64,000 nucleotides of DNA from DATBRG01 sp036560445 (GTDB lineage: Bacteria > Pseudomonadota > Gammaproteobacteria > Burkholderiales > Methylophilaceae), in the NCBI GenBank assembly GCA_036560445.1, contig DATBRG010000019.1, positions 1 through 64,000 on the forward strand, in the 5' to 3' direction. The notes beneath the pieces are model-generated. The model did not search any database and was not told the DNA's origin. It saw nothing but the letters and a program-made list of their open reading frames with translations. This document shows, one piece after another, positions 7,447-16,102 of the stretch. The first letter of the stretch is position 1, and each line of letters opens with the position of its first letter. Both the position numbers and the translations under genes were made by a program.

Positions 7447-7980
7447 ATGTCTCGTGTAGCTAAGAACCCGGTCGCTATCCCAGCCAAGGTTGAAGTGGTA
7501 TTAAGTGCTGATAATATTGCTGTAAGCGGCCCAATGGGTAAGCTTAATCAGGCGTTGACCAGTGTCGTTAATTTGAAACGCGAAGGTGATGCGATTACTT
7601 TCGAGGCTATTAATGATAGCCAGCACTCACGTGCCATGTCCGGTACCGTGCGTGCGCTAGTCGCCAATATGGTACAAGGTGTATCTCAAGGCTTTAGCCG
7701 TAAGCTGACTCTGGTTGGCGTGGGTTATAAAGCACAGGCGCAAGGTGCAAACCTCAACCTTGAATTAGGTTACTCACATCCGATCAACCACAAGATGCCT
7801 GCTGGCATCACTGTGCAAACACCCAGTCCGACTGAAATCGTGCTGACTGGTGTTGATAAACAGGTGATTGGTCAAGTTGCCGCGCAGATTCGCGCTTATC
7901 GTGCTCCAGAGCCTTATAAAGGCAAGGGTGTACGTTATGCCGATGAAGTGGTGATTATTAAAGAAACCAAGAAGAAGTAA
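7447..7980 (+). CDS. rplF: 50S ribosomal protein L6
   Basis: 177 aa, two-domain L6. MSRVAKNPVAIP at the start and RAYRAPEPYKGKGVRYADE near the end are diagnostic. It sits by the factor-binding site. AAGGAG lies about 6 bases before the ATG. Confidence 0.98.
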   Translation: MSRVAKNPVAIPAKVEVVLSADNIAVSGPMGKLNQALTSVVNLKREGDAITFEAINDSQHSRAMSGTVRALVANMVQGVSQGFSRKLTLVGVGYKAQAQGANLNLELGYSHPINHKMPAGITVQTPSPTEIVLTGVDKQVIGQVAAQIRAYRAPEPYKGKGVRYADEVVIIKETKKK

Positions 7981-7989
7981 GGTTTAGCC

Positions 7990-8352
7990 ATGAATAATGT
8001 GAATAATGTAAATGCACGTTTGCGCAGAGCGCGTAAGACCCGTGCAAAAATTGCCGAACTTAAGGTGACGCGTCTTAGCGTGCATCGTAGTAATGGCCAT
8101 ATCTATGCACAAATTATTGCGGAAACTGGTGATAAGGTGCTTGCTAGCGCTTCTACCTTAGAAGTGGATGTTCGCAAGAAAGTCAAAAACGGCGGCAATA
8201 TTGAAGCTGCGGCAGTTATTGGCAAGCGCATAGCAGAGAAGGCCAAGGCTGCAGGCATTACTACAGTTGCCTTTGATCGTTCTGGCTACAAATACCATGG
8301 CCGTATCAAGGCGTTGGCTGAAGCTGCGCGTGAAAACGGCTTGTCCTTTTAA
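7990..8352 (+). CDS. rplR: 50S ribosomal protein L18
   Basis: 120 aa; RLRRARKTRAKIAELKVTRL and SGYKYHGRIKALAEAARENG are conserved L18 segments. It binds 5S rRNA with L5. The N-terminus MNNVNNVN is a short repeat of Asn-Asn-Val/Asn-Val before the conserved region; AAGG stands 6-7 bases before the only in-frame ATG. Confidence 0.97.
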   Translation: MNNVNNVNARLRRARKTRAKIAELKVTRLSVHRSNGHIYAQIIAETGDKVLASASTLEVDVRKKVKNGGNIEAAAVIGKRIAEKAKAAGITTVAFDRSGYKYHGRIKALAEAARENGLSF

Positions 8353-8382
8353 TTGTCGCTTGGCTAATAGACAGGGTTAATG

Positions 8383-8895
8383 ATGGCAAGAGAAAAAGAA
8401 GTTGATCAGCAGCAGACCGATGGTCTGCGCGAGAAAATGATAGGCGTCAATCGCGTCACTAAGGTGGTTAAGGGTGGCCGTATCATGAGTTTTGCTGCAC
8501 TGACCGTGGTTGGTGACGGTGATGGTGGCGTTGGTATGGGCAAGGGTAAGGCGCGTGAAGTGCCAGTTGCCGTGCAAAAGGCCATGGATGAAGCCCGTCG
8601 CGCGATGGTGAAGATCAGTTTGAATAACGGTACTTTGCACCACGCCGTTACTGGTGTTCATGGCGCTGCTAAAGTGTTCATTCAGCCAGCTTCGGAAGGT
8701 ACCGGCATTATCGCTGGTGGCGCCATGCGTGCGATCTTTGAAGTAATGGGCGTGACTAACGTATTGGCTAAGTGTATTGGCTCTACCAATCCTTACAACG
8801 TAGTACGCGCTACCCTGAATGGCTTGCAGGCGATGAACACGCCAGCCGAAGTTGCTGCCAAACGTGGCAAGACTATTGAAGAGATTCGAGGCTAA
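8383..8895 (+). CDS. rpsE: 30S ribosomal protein S5
   Basis: 170 aa from ATG 8383. ATG 8380 is also in frame, but AGGG at 8373-8376 stands only 3 bases from it and 6 from 8383. The dsRNA-binding-like motif region NRVTKVVKGGRIMSFAAL and VGDGDGGVGMGKGKAREV are intact. S5 controls decoding accuracy together with S4. Confidence 0.96.
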   Translation: MAREKEVDQQQTDGLREKMIGVNRVTKVVKGGRIMSFAALTVVGDGDGGVGMGKGKAREVPVAVQKAMDEARRAMVKISLNNGTLHHAVTGVHGAAKVFIQPASEGTGIIAGGAMRAIFEVMGVTNVLAKCIGSTNPYNVVRATLNGLQAMNTPAEVAAKRGKTIEEIRG

Positions 8896-8897
8896 TC

Positions 8898-9095
8898 ATG
8901 GCAACTGCAAAGAAAGAAACTGCAACTGTGAAAGTGACCTTGGTCAAGAGTGTGATTGGTCGTATTGAATCACACCGTGCAACGGTTAAGGGTTTGGGCC
9001 TGCGTCGCATACACCACACGGTTGAATTACAAGATACCCCAGCAGTGCGCGGCATGATCAATGCCGTCAGCTATCTATTAAAGGTAGAAGCATAA
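8898..9095 (+). CDS. rpmD: 50S ribosomal protein L30
   Basis: 65 aa; VKVTLVKSVIGRIESHRATV and GLGLRRIHHTVELQDTPAVR are typical of L30. The stop shares a base with the rplO start (TAATG). Confidence 0.97.
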   Translation: MATAKKETATVKVTLVKSVIGRIESHRATVKGLGLRRIHHTVELQDTPAVRGMINAVSYLLKVEA

Positions 9096-9541
9096 TGAAA
9101 TTGAATGCAATTGCCCCAGCAGAGGGCTCTAAAAAAGAGAGACGTCGCGTTGGCCGTGGTATCGGCTCCGGTCTTGGTAAGACTGCTGGTCGCGGTCATA
9201 AGGGTCAGAAGTCTCGCACTGGTGGTTTTCACAAGGTTGGCTTTGAAGGTGGTCAAATGCCTTTGCAACGTCGTTTGCCTAAGCGTGGTTTTGTGTCTTT
9301 GACTAAAGCAGATACCGCTCACGTTCGTACGAGTGAGCTGGCTAAAGTAAAAGCTGACGTGATTGATTTGTTGTCACTTAAGGCTGCCAAGGTAATTTCA
9401 GGCAATGCACGTGCTGCCAAAATTTATCTGTCTGGCGATATTTCCCGTGCGGTGACCGTGCAAGGCGTATTGCTGACCAAAGGTGCGCGTGCTGCAGTAG
9501 AAGCGGCTGGCGGTAAGATTGTTGAAGTAACTGCTGAGTAA
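9095..9541 (+). CDS. rplO: 50S ribosomal protein L15
   Basis: 148 aa. The glycine/arginine-rich N-terminal extension (RRRVGRGIGSGLGKTAGRG, HKGQKSRTGGFHKVGFEGGQ) is the rRNA-threading tail. It starts on the last base of rpmD and ends five bases before secY. Confidence 0.98.
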   Translation: MKLNAIAPAEGSKKERRRVGRGIGSGLGKTAGRGHKGQKSRTGGFHKVGFEGGQMPLQRRLPKRGFVSLTKADTAHVRTSELAKVKADVIDLLSLKAAKVISGNARAAKIYLSGDISRAVTVQGVLLTKGARAAVEAAGGKIVEVTAE

Positions 9542-9546
9542 CGTCT

Positions 9547-10869
9547 TTGGCTAACGATAGTTTTCTAGGTGCTGTTGGTAAGATGAGTGAGCTGAAAAGC
9601 CGCTTGTTGTTTGTTCTCGGTGCCTTGGTGGTGTATAGATTGGGTGCGCATATTCCGGTGCCAGGTATTGACCCGGAAGTGCTATCCAAGTTGTTTGATT
9701 CACAGAGTGGCGGCATCTTGGGCATGTTCAACATGTTTTCCGGTGGAGCACTCAAACGCTTTACTGTGTTTGCATTGGGTATCATGCCGTACATTTCGGC
9801 TTCGATCATTATGCAATTGCTGACGGTGGTATCACCTCAGATGGAGCAGTTAAAGAAAGAAGGCGAGGCCGGACGTCGTCAGATCACCAAATACACGCGC
9901 TACGGCACAGTGTTTTTGGCAACATTTCAGGCGCTAGGTATTGCGATTGCGCTGGAAAACCAGGCTGGTCTGGTATTGGATCCTGGCCTGATGTTTAGAT
10001 TTACTGCCGTCATTACTCTGGTAAGCGGCACGATGTTTTTGATGTGGTTGGGTGAGCAAATTACCGAGCGCGGTATTGGTAACGGTATATCCATTATCAT
10101 TTTTGCCGGTATCGTAGCAGGGCTGCCCCATGCAATTGGCGGTACCTTAGAGCTGGCCAGAACTGGCGCCTTTTCTATACCTTTGGTGCTGTTCTTGTTT
10201 GCAGCAACCATACTGGTTACGGCTTTTGTAGTATTTGTAGAACGCGGCCAACGCAAGATTACGGTGAATTACGCCAAGCGTCAGGTTGGTAATAAGGTAT
10301 TTGGTGGTCAAACCAGCCATCTGCCTTTAAAGCTGAATATGGCTGGTGTGATACCGCCAATATTTGCATCAAGTATTATTTTGTTCCCAGCCACGATGGC
10401 CGGTTGGTTTGGCAGTAATGAACGTTTTACGTGGCTGAAAGACTTGGGCTCGACTTTGTCGCCCGGGCAGCCGCTGTACATTATGTTTTTTGCTACGGCG
10501 ATTATATTTTTCTGTTTCTTCTATACGGCGTTGGTATTCAACCCTAAAGAAACGGCAGACAACCTGAAGAAGAGTGGCGCGTTTGTGCCAGGCATACGTC
10601 CTGGTGAGCAAACCGCAAAATATATTGACCGTATTATGGCAAGGCTGACATTGGCGGGTGCGCTTTACATCACTGCAGTGTGCTTGTTGCCTGAGTTTTT
10701 GATTTTGAAATTTAATGTGCCGTTTTATTTCGGTGGTACATCGTTGTTGATTATTGTTGTAGTGACTATGGACTTCATGACGCAAGTACAGTCGCATTTG
10801 ATGTCGCACCAGTATGAAGGCTTGCTGAAGAAGGCTAATTTTAAAGGCGGTGCGGTGTTACCGCGTTGA
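9547..10869 (+). CDS. secY: Protein translocase subunit SecY
   Basis: 440 aa with about ten hydrophobic segments, the channel subunit of SecYEG in the inner membrane. The start is TTG at 9547 (MANDSFLGAVGKMSELKSRL); no clear Shine-Dalgarno is seen, so translation probably depends on coupling to rplO. The cytoplasmic loop region VNYAKRQVGNKVFGGQTSHL and GGTSLLIIVVVTMDFMTQVQ are well conserved. A downstream ATG (MSELKS) is a possible alternative start. Confidence 0.96.
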   Translation: MANDSFLGAVGKMSELKSRLLFVLGALVVYRLGAHIPVPGIDPEVLSKLFDSQSGGILGMFNMFSGGALKRFTVFALGIMPYISASIIMQLLTVVSPQMEQLKKEGEAGRRQITKYTRYGTVFLATFQALGIAIALENQAGLVLDPGLMFRFTAVITLVSGTMFLMWLGEQITERGIGNGISIIIFAGIVAGLPHAIGGTLELARTGAFSIPLVLFLFAATILVTAFVVFVERGQRKITVNYAKRQVGNKVFGGQTSHLPLKLNMAGVIPPIFASSIILFPATMAGWFGSNERFTWLKDLGSTLSPGQPLYIMFFATAIIFFCFFYTALVFNPKETADNLKKSGAFVPGIRPGEQTAKYIDRIMARLTLAGALYITAVCLLPEFLILKFNVPFYFGGTSLLIIVVVTMDFMTQVQSHLMSHQYEGLLKKANFKGGAVLPR

Positions 10870-10882
10870 TTAGATAGTCAGC

Positions 10883-11101
10883 ATGGCGAAAGAAGACAGA
10901 ATAGAGATGCAGGGCGAGGTTTTGGAAAACCTGCCAAATGCAACATTCAGAGTCAAGTTGGAAAACGGTCATGTAGTGTTGGGTTATATCTCGGGCAAGA
11001 TGCGTATGCACTACATACGTATATTACCTGGAGACAAGGTTACGGTAGAGATGACCCCCTACGATTTGTCGCGTGCACGGATTATTTTCCGTGTTAAATG
11101 A
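10883..11101 (+). CDS. infA: Translation initiation factor IF-1
   Basis: 72 aa, the usual length; MAKEDRIEMQGEVLENLPNA and MRMHYIRILPGDKVTVEMTP define the S1-like OB-fold that blocks the ribosomal A site during initiation. Lies between secY and rpmJ as in other betaproteobacteria. Confidence 0.98.
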   Translation: MAKEDRIEMQGEVLENLPNATFRVKLENGHVVLGYISGKMRMHYIRILPGDKVTVEMTPYDLSRARIIFRVK

Positions 11102-11122
11102 TATTGAAGTGAGAGGCAGAAA

Positions 11123-11236
11123 ATGAGAGTTCGTGCATCGGTAAAGGCTTTATGCCGTAATTGTAAGGTAGTACGCCGTCGTGGCGTGGTGCGTATTATT
11201 TGCACTGATCCTCGCCATAAACAGCGTCAGGGTTAA
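11123..11236 (+). CDS. rpmJ: 50S ribosomal protein L36, zinc form
   Basis: 37 codons from ATG 11123 to TAA 11234-11236, beginning MRVRASVKALCRNCKVVRRR. Cys11, Cys14, Cys27 and His32 form the zinc ribbon, so this is the C+ form. GAGAGG precedes the ATG. It closes the spc cluster; the 92-base gap after it carries a promoter. Confidence 0.96.
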   Translation: MRVRASVKALCRNCKVVRRRGVVRIICTDPRHKQRQG

Positions 11237-11243
11237 TTGCTAA

Positions 11244-11272
11244 TTGATAAAAGTTGGTATAGCTGTTAGAAT
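11244..11272 (+). promoter_or_regulatory. Sigma70-type promoter before rpsM (alpha cluster)
   Basis: TTGATA at 11244-11249 and TAGAAT at 11267-11272 with a 17-base spacer. It lies just after rpmJ and about 55 bases before rpsM, and would drive rpsM-rpsK-rpsD-rpoA-rplQ. Confidence 0.65.
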
Positions 11273-11328
11273 TTTCGGCTTTTTTGGCGATTTGAATAAT
11301 AGTTTTGCCATAATTTTGGAGTAGGTAC

Positions 11329-11691
11329 ATGGCTCGGATAGCAGGGGTAAACATCCCCAATCATAAGCACACTGAAATCGCGTTAACCTCGATTTACGGT
11401 ATAGGTCGTAACACGGCAAAGCAGATTTGCCAGGCTGCTGGCGTCTTGGCTACCGCCAAGATCAAGGATCTGAATGACGCGGAAGTTGAAAAGCTGCGTG
11501 ATGAAGTAGCCAAGATCAAAGTTGAAGGCGATTTGCGTCGTGAAGTCACCATGAACATCAAGCGTTTGATGGATCTGGGTTGCTATCGCGGTGTGCGTCA
11601 TCGTCGTGGTTTGCCAGTTCGCGGTCAGCGCACCAAGACCAATGCGCGTACTCGCAAGGGTCCGGTTAAGCCGATCAAGGCATCTAAGTAA
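11329..11691 (+). CDS. rpsM: 30S ribosomal protein S13
   Basis: 120 aa; MARIAGVNIPNHKHTEIALT and CYRGVRHRRGLPVRGQRTKT are diagnostic. S13 sits at the top of the 30S head and forms bridges with L5. GGAG lies 9 bases before the ATG. Confidence 0.98.
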   Translation: MARIAGVNIPNHKHTEIALTSIYGIGRNTAKQICQAAGVLATAKIKDLNDAEVEKLRDEVAKIKVEGDLRREVTMNIKRLMDLGCYRGVRHRRGLPVRGQRTKTNARTRKGPVKPIKASK

Positions 11692-11717
11692 GTATTATTA
11701 GCAAGGAATAATGCAAC

Positions 11718-12107
11718 ATGGCTAAAGCTAACGTACGTGTACGCAAGAAAGTAAAAAAGAATATTGCCGAGGGTATTGCCCACGTGCACGCTTCTTTTAA
11801 CAACACGATTATCACCATCACCGATCGTCAGGGTAATGCTCTGTCATGGGCAACCTCAGGCGGCGCTGGCTTTAAGGGCTCACGTAAGAGTACCCCGTTC
11901 GCGGCCCAGGTGGCTGCTGAAGCTGCTGGCAAGGCTGCGCAAGAGTGTGGTGTAAAGAATCTTGAAGTGCGCATCAAGGGCCCAGGCCCAGGCCGTGAGT
12001 CAGCTGTTCGTGCCTTGAATGCAGTCGGATTCAAAATCACCAGTATTTCAGATGTGACGCCAGTGCCGCACAATGGCTGCCGTCCACCGAAAAAACGTCG
12101 CATCTAA
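11718..12107 (+). CDS. rpsK: 30S ribosomal protein S11
   Basis: 129 aa; HASFNNTIITITDRQGNALS and the C-terminal VTPVPHNGCRPPKKRRI are universal S11 stretches. It lies on the 30S platform near the mRNA exit. Confidence 0.98.
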   Translation: MAKANVRVRKKVKKNIAEGIAHVHASFNNTIITITDRQGNALSWATSGGAGFKGSRKSTPFAAQVAAEAAGKAAQECGVKNLEVRIKGPGPGRESAVRALNAVGFKITSISDVTPVPHNGCRPPKKRRI

Positions 12108-12136
12108 GCGCGTCGAAAAGAAAATAGGAGAATACT

Positions 12137-12766
12137 TTGGCTAGAAATCTTGATCCTAAGTGCCGTCAGTGTCGTCGAGAAGGCGAGAAACTTTTCCTCA
12201 AGGGCGAAAAGTGCTTCACTGATAAGTGCGCGATCGAAAAGCGTAACTTCCCACCCGGTCAACACGGTCAACGTCGTAATCAACGCCTGTCTGACTATGG
12301 TGTGCAACTGCGTGAAAAGCAAAAGTTGCGTCGTATTTACGGCATTCTGGAAGGCCAGTTCCGTGGTTACTATGCTGAAGCTGATCGACAAAAAGGCATT
12401 ACCGGCGAAAACCTGCTGCAGTTGCTGGAATGTCGTCTGGATAACGTGGCATACCGTATGGGTCTTGGCGCTTCGCGTACCGAGGCTCGTCAGATTGTTC
12501 GCCACAACAGCATTCTGGTTAATGGCAAACGCGTCAATATCCCGTCATTCCAAGTTAAACCCGGTGATGTAGTGCAAGTGGCGGATGCTTCCAAGTCACA
12601 ATTGCGTATTACTGGCGCACTTGCTGCTGCTGAACAGCGCGGTTTCCCGGAATGGCTGGAAGTGGATGTAAAAGCTTTGAAAGGCACTTTCAAGGCTAAG
12701 CCACAACGTGATGAATTGCCATCCACGATTAATGAATCACTCGTGGTTGAACTGTATTCTAAGTAA
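12137..12766 (+). CDS. rpsD: 30S ribosomal protein S4 with four-cysteine N-terminus
   Basis: 209 aa; the start is TTG at 12137 with AGGAG about 7 bases upstream. Cys9, Cys12, Cys26 and Cys31 are present, the same positions as the zinc site of Thermus S4, whereas E. coli S4 has lost most of them. The S4 RNA-binding domain (LDNVAYRMGLGASRTEARQI) follows. S4 nucleates 30S assembly and can repress the alpha operon in E. coli. Confidence 0.97.
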   Translation: MARNLDPKCRQCRREGEKLFLKGEKCFTDKCAIEKRNFPPGQHGQRRNQRLSDYGVQLREKQKLRRIYGILEGQFRGYYAEADRQKGITGENLLQLLECRLDNVAYRMGLGASRTEARQIVRHNSILVNGKRVNIPSFQVKPGDVVQVADASKSQLRITGALAAAEQRGFPEWLEVDVKALKGTFKAKPQRDELPSTINESLVVELYSK

Positions 12767-12802
12767 TTAAACCCTGTAATTTGGGACCCGCAAGGAAAGT
12801 TT

Positions 12803-13789
12803 ATGCAAAACAGTCCGACTGAATATTTAAAGCCACGTGTTGTTGATGTAGAGGTTATTTCTCCTCTGCGCGCACGCGTTACGCTTGAGCCTATGGAACG
12901 TGGTTTTGGCTACACGCTGGGTAACGCTTTGCGTCGTGTATTGCTATCGTCTATTCCCGGCTTCGCTATTACTGAAGTTAAGATTGACGGTGTAGTGCAT
13001 GAGTACTCTACGCTTGATGGCGTGCAGGAAGACGTAGTAGACATCCTGCTTAATCTCAAGGGTGTTGCACTTAAGCTTAACAGCAAGAGCGAAACTATCT
13101 TGACCTTGAATAAGTCTGCCGAAGGCGTAGTTACCGCTGGCGATTTCGAAACCGGTCATGATGCTGAGATTGTCAATCCAAATCACGTGATTGCTCACCT
13201 GACTAAGGGTGGCAAGATTAACCTGGAAGTTAAGGTTGAAATGGGTCGTGGCTATCAGCCAGTGCCTGTGCGCCAAAAGACCGAAGATGAAGATCGTGTA
13301 TTGGGTTTTATCCAGGTTGATGCTTCATTTAGCCCAATCAACAAGGTAAGCTACCACGTTGAAAGTGCGCGTGTTGAGCAACGTACTGATCTCGACAAGC
13401 TGGTGATGGATGTTGAGACCAATGGCGTGATTGAGCCGGAACAGGCAATTCGTGATGCAGCCCGTATCCTGATGGGTCAACTGGCTGTATTTGCTGATTT
13501 GGAAGGCGCTCCTACCGAGATCGAAGTCAAGCATGCACCGCAAATCGATCCGATCTTGCTACGCCCTGTAGATGATCTGGAATTGACAGTGCGTTCCGCC
13601 AATTGCTTGAAGGCGGAAAACATTTATTACATTGGTGATTTGATCCAGCGCGGTGAAAACGAGCTGTTGAAGGCGCCAAACCTAGGCCGTAAATCTCTGA
13701 ACGAGATTAAGGATGTGTTGGCTTCCAAGGGCCTCACATTAGGCATGAAACTGGAAAACTGGCCGCCAGTTGGCCTCGAAAAAGTATAA
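12803..13789 (+). CDS. rpoA: RNA polymerase alpha subunit
   Basis: 328 aa. The N-terminal dimerisation domain (LEPMERGFGYTLGNALRRVL) and the C-terminal DNA/activator-binding domain (LGRKSLNEIKDVLASKGLTL) are both complete. AAGGAAAG precedes the ATG. Placed between rpsD and rplQ as in E. coli. Confidence 0.98.
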   Translation: MQNSPTEYLKPRVVDVEVISPLRARVTLEPMERGFGYTLGNALRRVLLSSIPGFAITEVKIDGVVHEYSTLDGVQEDVVDILLNLKGVALKLNSKSETILTLNKSAEGVVTAGDFETGHDAEIVNPNHVIAHLTKGGKINLEVKVEMGRGYQPVPVRQKTEDEDRVLGFIQVDASFSPINKVSYHVESARVEQRTDLDKLVMDVETNGVIEPEQAIRDAARILMGQLAVFADLEGAPTEIEVKHAPQIDPILLRPVDDLELTVRSANCLKAENIYYIGDLIQRGENELLKAPNLGRKSLNEIKDVLASKGLTLGMKLENWPPVGLEKV

Positions 13790-13812
13790 AGTAAGGTTTA
13801 AGGGGTATCACT

Positions 13813-14202
13813 ATGCGTCATCGCAACAGCAATCGTAAATTAAACCGCACCAGTAGCCATAGGCAGGCAATGTTGCGTAACATGGCAACGTCCTTACTGC
13901 GCCATGAGGTAATCAAGACCACCTTGCCTAAAGCCAAGGAGCTGCGTCGTGTAGCAGAGCCTTTGATTACGCTTGGTAAGAACGCGACTTTGGCTAATCG
14001 CCGTCTGGCATTCAGTCGCCTGCGTGATCGTGACATCGTAGGTAAGCTGTTCAGCGAATTGGGTCCACGCTACCTTGAGCGTAACGGCGGCTATCTGCGT
14101 ATCCTGAAATGCGGATTCCGCGATGGTGATAATGCTCCCATGGCGTTGGTTGAACTGGTTGATCGTCCAGACCTGACTACCGAAGCTGTAGCAGCCGAGT
14201 AA
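13813..14202 (+). CDS. rplQ: 50S ribosomal protein L17
   Basis: 129 aa; MRHRNSNRKLNRTSSHRQAM is the universal L17 start and YLRILKCGFRDGDNAPMALV is also conserved. Last gene of the alpha cluster, followed 15 bases later by a terminator. Confidence 0.98.
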   Translation: MRHRNSNRKLNRTSSHRQAMLRNMATSLLRHEVIKTTLPKAKELRRVAEPLITLGKNATLANRRLAFSRLRDRDIVGKLFSELGPRYLERNGGYLRILKCGFRDGDNAPMALVELVDRPDLTTEAVAAE

Positions 14203-14217
14203 GCAGTTTGAGAGATT

Positions 14218-14247
14218 AAAAAAGCCGGTTTTTTAGCCGGCTTTTTT
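14218..14247. terminator. Bidirectional terminator between rplQ and the glutaredoxin-like gene
   Basis: An 11-bp stem (AAAAAAGCCGG at 14218-14228, CCGGCTTTTTT at 14237-14247) has A-runs and T-runs on both sides, so it can end rplQ on the plus strand and the gene at 14268-14516 on the minus strand. Confidence 0.9.
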
Positions 14248-14267
14248 ATTTTGTAGGATTGATTGTG

Positions 14268-14516
14268 TTAAATAGTTGAACCGCTACCGGTCACAAAGGC
14301 AATAACCTTAGGCTTATCAAAAGGCCAACATAACTCGGCCCCTGTAGCAGACTGCAGAACCGGTATCTTGACGCCATATCGCTGCATCAGTTGTTCATCC
14401 TCAACAATATCGATCTCTACCCAGCTTAACGATAATTCGGTGGCTAGGCTTTCAAGTATCTCCAATGCCTGTTCGCACAGATGACACGCAGAAGTGCCAT
14501 ATAAATTCAGTATCAT
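14268..14516 (-). CDS. Glutaredoxin-like thioredoxin-fold protein
   Basis: 82 aa, small cytoplasmic protein. The N-terminus MILNLYGTSACHLCEQALEI has a CHLC redox motif directly after the first beta strand, and KIPVLQ carries the cis-proline typical of the fold. It resembles the short glutaredoxin family (DUF836). The substrate is unknown. The gene is alone between the rplQ terminator and mgtE and has no clear Shine-Dalgarno. Confidence 0.8.
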   Translation of the reverse strand: MILNLYGTSACHLCEQALEILESLATELSLSWVEIDIVEDEQLMQRYGVKIPVLQSATGAELCWPFDKPKVIAFVTGSGSTI

Positions 14517-14665
14517 AATATTGCACAGATTCTATAGCCCAAGGCTACGATTAAAGTTTTCGTTACCGTTAAAAACCACCATAATAGCGAAGTAGCTGCC
14601 TGCATGGACTAGCCTCAGGCAATTTTCTTAAAATAGCATTTTACGCACTGCGCGCGAGCTTACCT

Positions 14666-16102
14666 ATGGCCGATATACAAGAAAATAAAGAAAGCTTGCA
14701 AGAGAGCCTGCAACAGGTAATTACCTTACTTAACAAACATAAGCTAGTAGAGAATCTGGTGCATAAGCAGGATATGCCCAGACACGAGCTCGTTGAGTTA
14801 CTGGTACATAAGCAGAATCTTGCAGAGTTACAAAAAAAGCTGGATGTGCTACACCCGGCAGACGTTGCTTATATCTTGGAAGCGTTGCCTCTGGAGCAGC
14901 GTCTGGACGTCTGGGAGCTGGTCAAGGCCGAGCGTGATGGTGAAATCCTGCTCGAAGTGTCTGATGCGGTGCGGCAGACGCTTATCGCAGACATGGATAA
15001 CCAGGAGCTGTTGGCAGCTGCCGAACAGCTTGATACCGACGAGCTGGCAGACCTTGCCCCAGACCTGCCTAAGGATGTGCTTGAGGAGCTGCTGGATAGC
15101 CTCGATAGTCGCAATCGAGAGCGCTTGCAATCGGCATTGGCATATCCTAATGATGCCGTAGGTGCGTTAATGGATTTCGATATTGTCACCATCCGCGAAG
15201 ATATTTCGCTCGAAGTGGCGTTACGCTATTTGCGGCGTATTGGAACCCTTCCTGACCATACCGATAAACTCTTTGTCGTTGACAGAGATGATGTGCTGCG
15301 TGGCGTATTGCCGTTAAAACGTTTGGTGGTTAGCGACCCCGACTCGGGCGTGAGTGAGATGCTGGCTGATGATGCTGTGATCTTTCATCCGGAAGACAAA
15401 GCCGATGAAGCTGCCAAGGCATTTGAACGTTATGACTTGGTTACAGCGCCGGTAGTCGATAAGAACAACCGGCTGGTAGGCCGGTTGACAGTCAATACGG
15501 TGATGGACTTTATTCGAGAAGAAGCCGAGAGCGATATGCTTTCCATGGCAGGCCTGCGTGAGGAAGAGGACTTATTCTCATCAGTATGGAAGTCGGTACA
15601 GAACCGCTGGACATGGCTGGCAGTCAACCTAGTTACCGCATTGGTGGCTTCGCGGGTGATCGGACTATTTGAAGGGTCTATCCAGAAAGTAGTGGCATTG
15701 GCTGCGCTCATGCCTATTGTGGCCGGGATAGGTGGTAACTCGGGCAACCAGACCATTACCATGATAGTGCGTGGCTTGGCACTTGGCCAGATTGCGTCTC
15801 ACAACATGAAGTCATTACTCATAAAAGAGCTAGGTGTAAGTTTGCTCAATGGGCTTGTATGGGGAGGCGTACTGGGTTTGATTGCATACGGGCTCTACCA
15901 TAATGCAGCGCTGAGCCTTGTGATGACTAGTGCAATGACTTTGAATCTGTTGCTAGCAGCGGTGATGGGGGTGATGATTCCGCAGATCATGACTAAATTC
16001 GGCCGTGACCCAGCAGTGGGTTCTAGCGTACTAATTACTGCTATGACTGATAGCGGGGGCTTCTTTATTTTTCTGGGGTTGGCAACAATATTCCTGCTAT
16101 GA
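14666..16102 (+). CDS. mgtE: Magnesium transporter MgtE
   Basis: 478 aa. Order of parts: helical MgtE N-domain (about 40-165, including VAYILEALPLEQRLDVW), two CBS domains (about 165-295; VDRDDVLRGVLPLKRLVV and VDKNNRLVGRLTVNTVMDF), then five membrane helices with the pore signature AGIGGNSGNQTITM. MgtE is a Mg2+ channel gated by cytoplasmic Mg2+. The stop overlaps the start of the following mechanosensitive channel gene by four bases. No Mg-riboswitch-like leader is evident in the 149 bases upstream. Confidence 0.95.
   Translation: MADIQENKESLQESLQQVITLLNKHKLVENLVHKQDMPRHELVELLVHKQNLAELQKKLDVLHPADVAYILEALPLEQRLDVWELVKAERDGEILLEVSDAVRQTLIADMDNQELLAAAEQLDTDELADLAPDLPKDVLEELLDSLDSRNRERLQSALAYPNDAVGALMDFDIVTIREDISLEVALRYLRRIGTLPDHTDKLFVVDRDDVLRGVLPLKRLVVSDPDSGVSEMLADDAVIFHPEDKADEAAKAFERYDLVTAPVVDKNNRLVGRLTVNTVMDFIREEAESDMLSMAGLREEEDLFSSVWKSVQNRWTWLAVNLVTALVASRVIGLFEGSIQKVVALAALMPIVAGIGGNSGNQTITMIVRGLALGQIASHNMKSLLIKELGVSLLNGLVWGGVLGLIAYGLYHNAALSLVMTSAMTLNLLLAAVMGVMIPQIMTKFGRDPAVGSSVLITAMTDSGGFFIFLGLATIFLL

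Noticed and set aside
12150..12572. 140-codon plus-strand frame inside rpsD
   Set aside because: Out-of-frame shadow of S4; composition is unlike a real protein.
14517..14665. Possible Mg2+ riboswitch before mgtE
   Set aside because: The 149 bases show no M-box-like pattern of stems or terminator.
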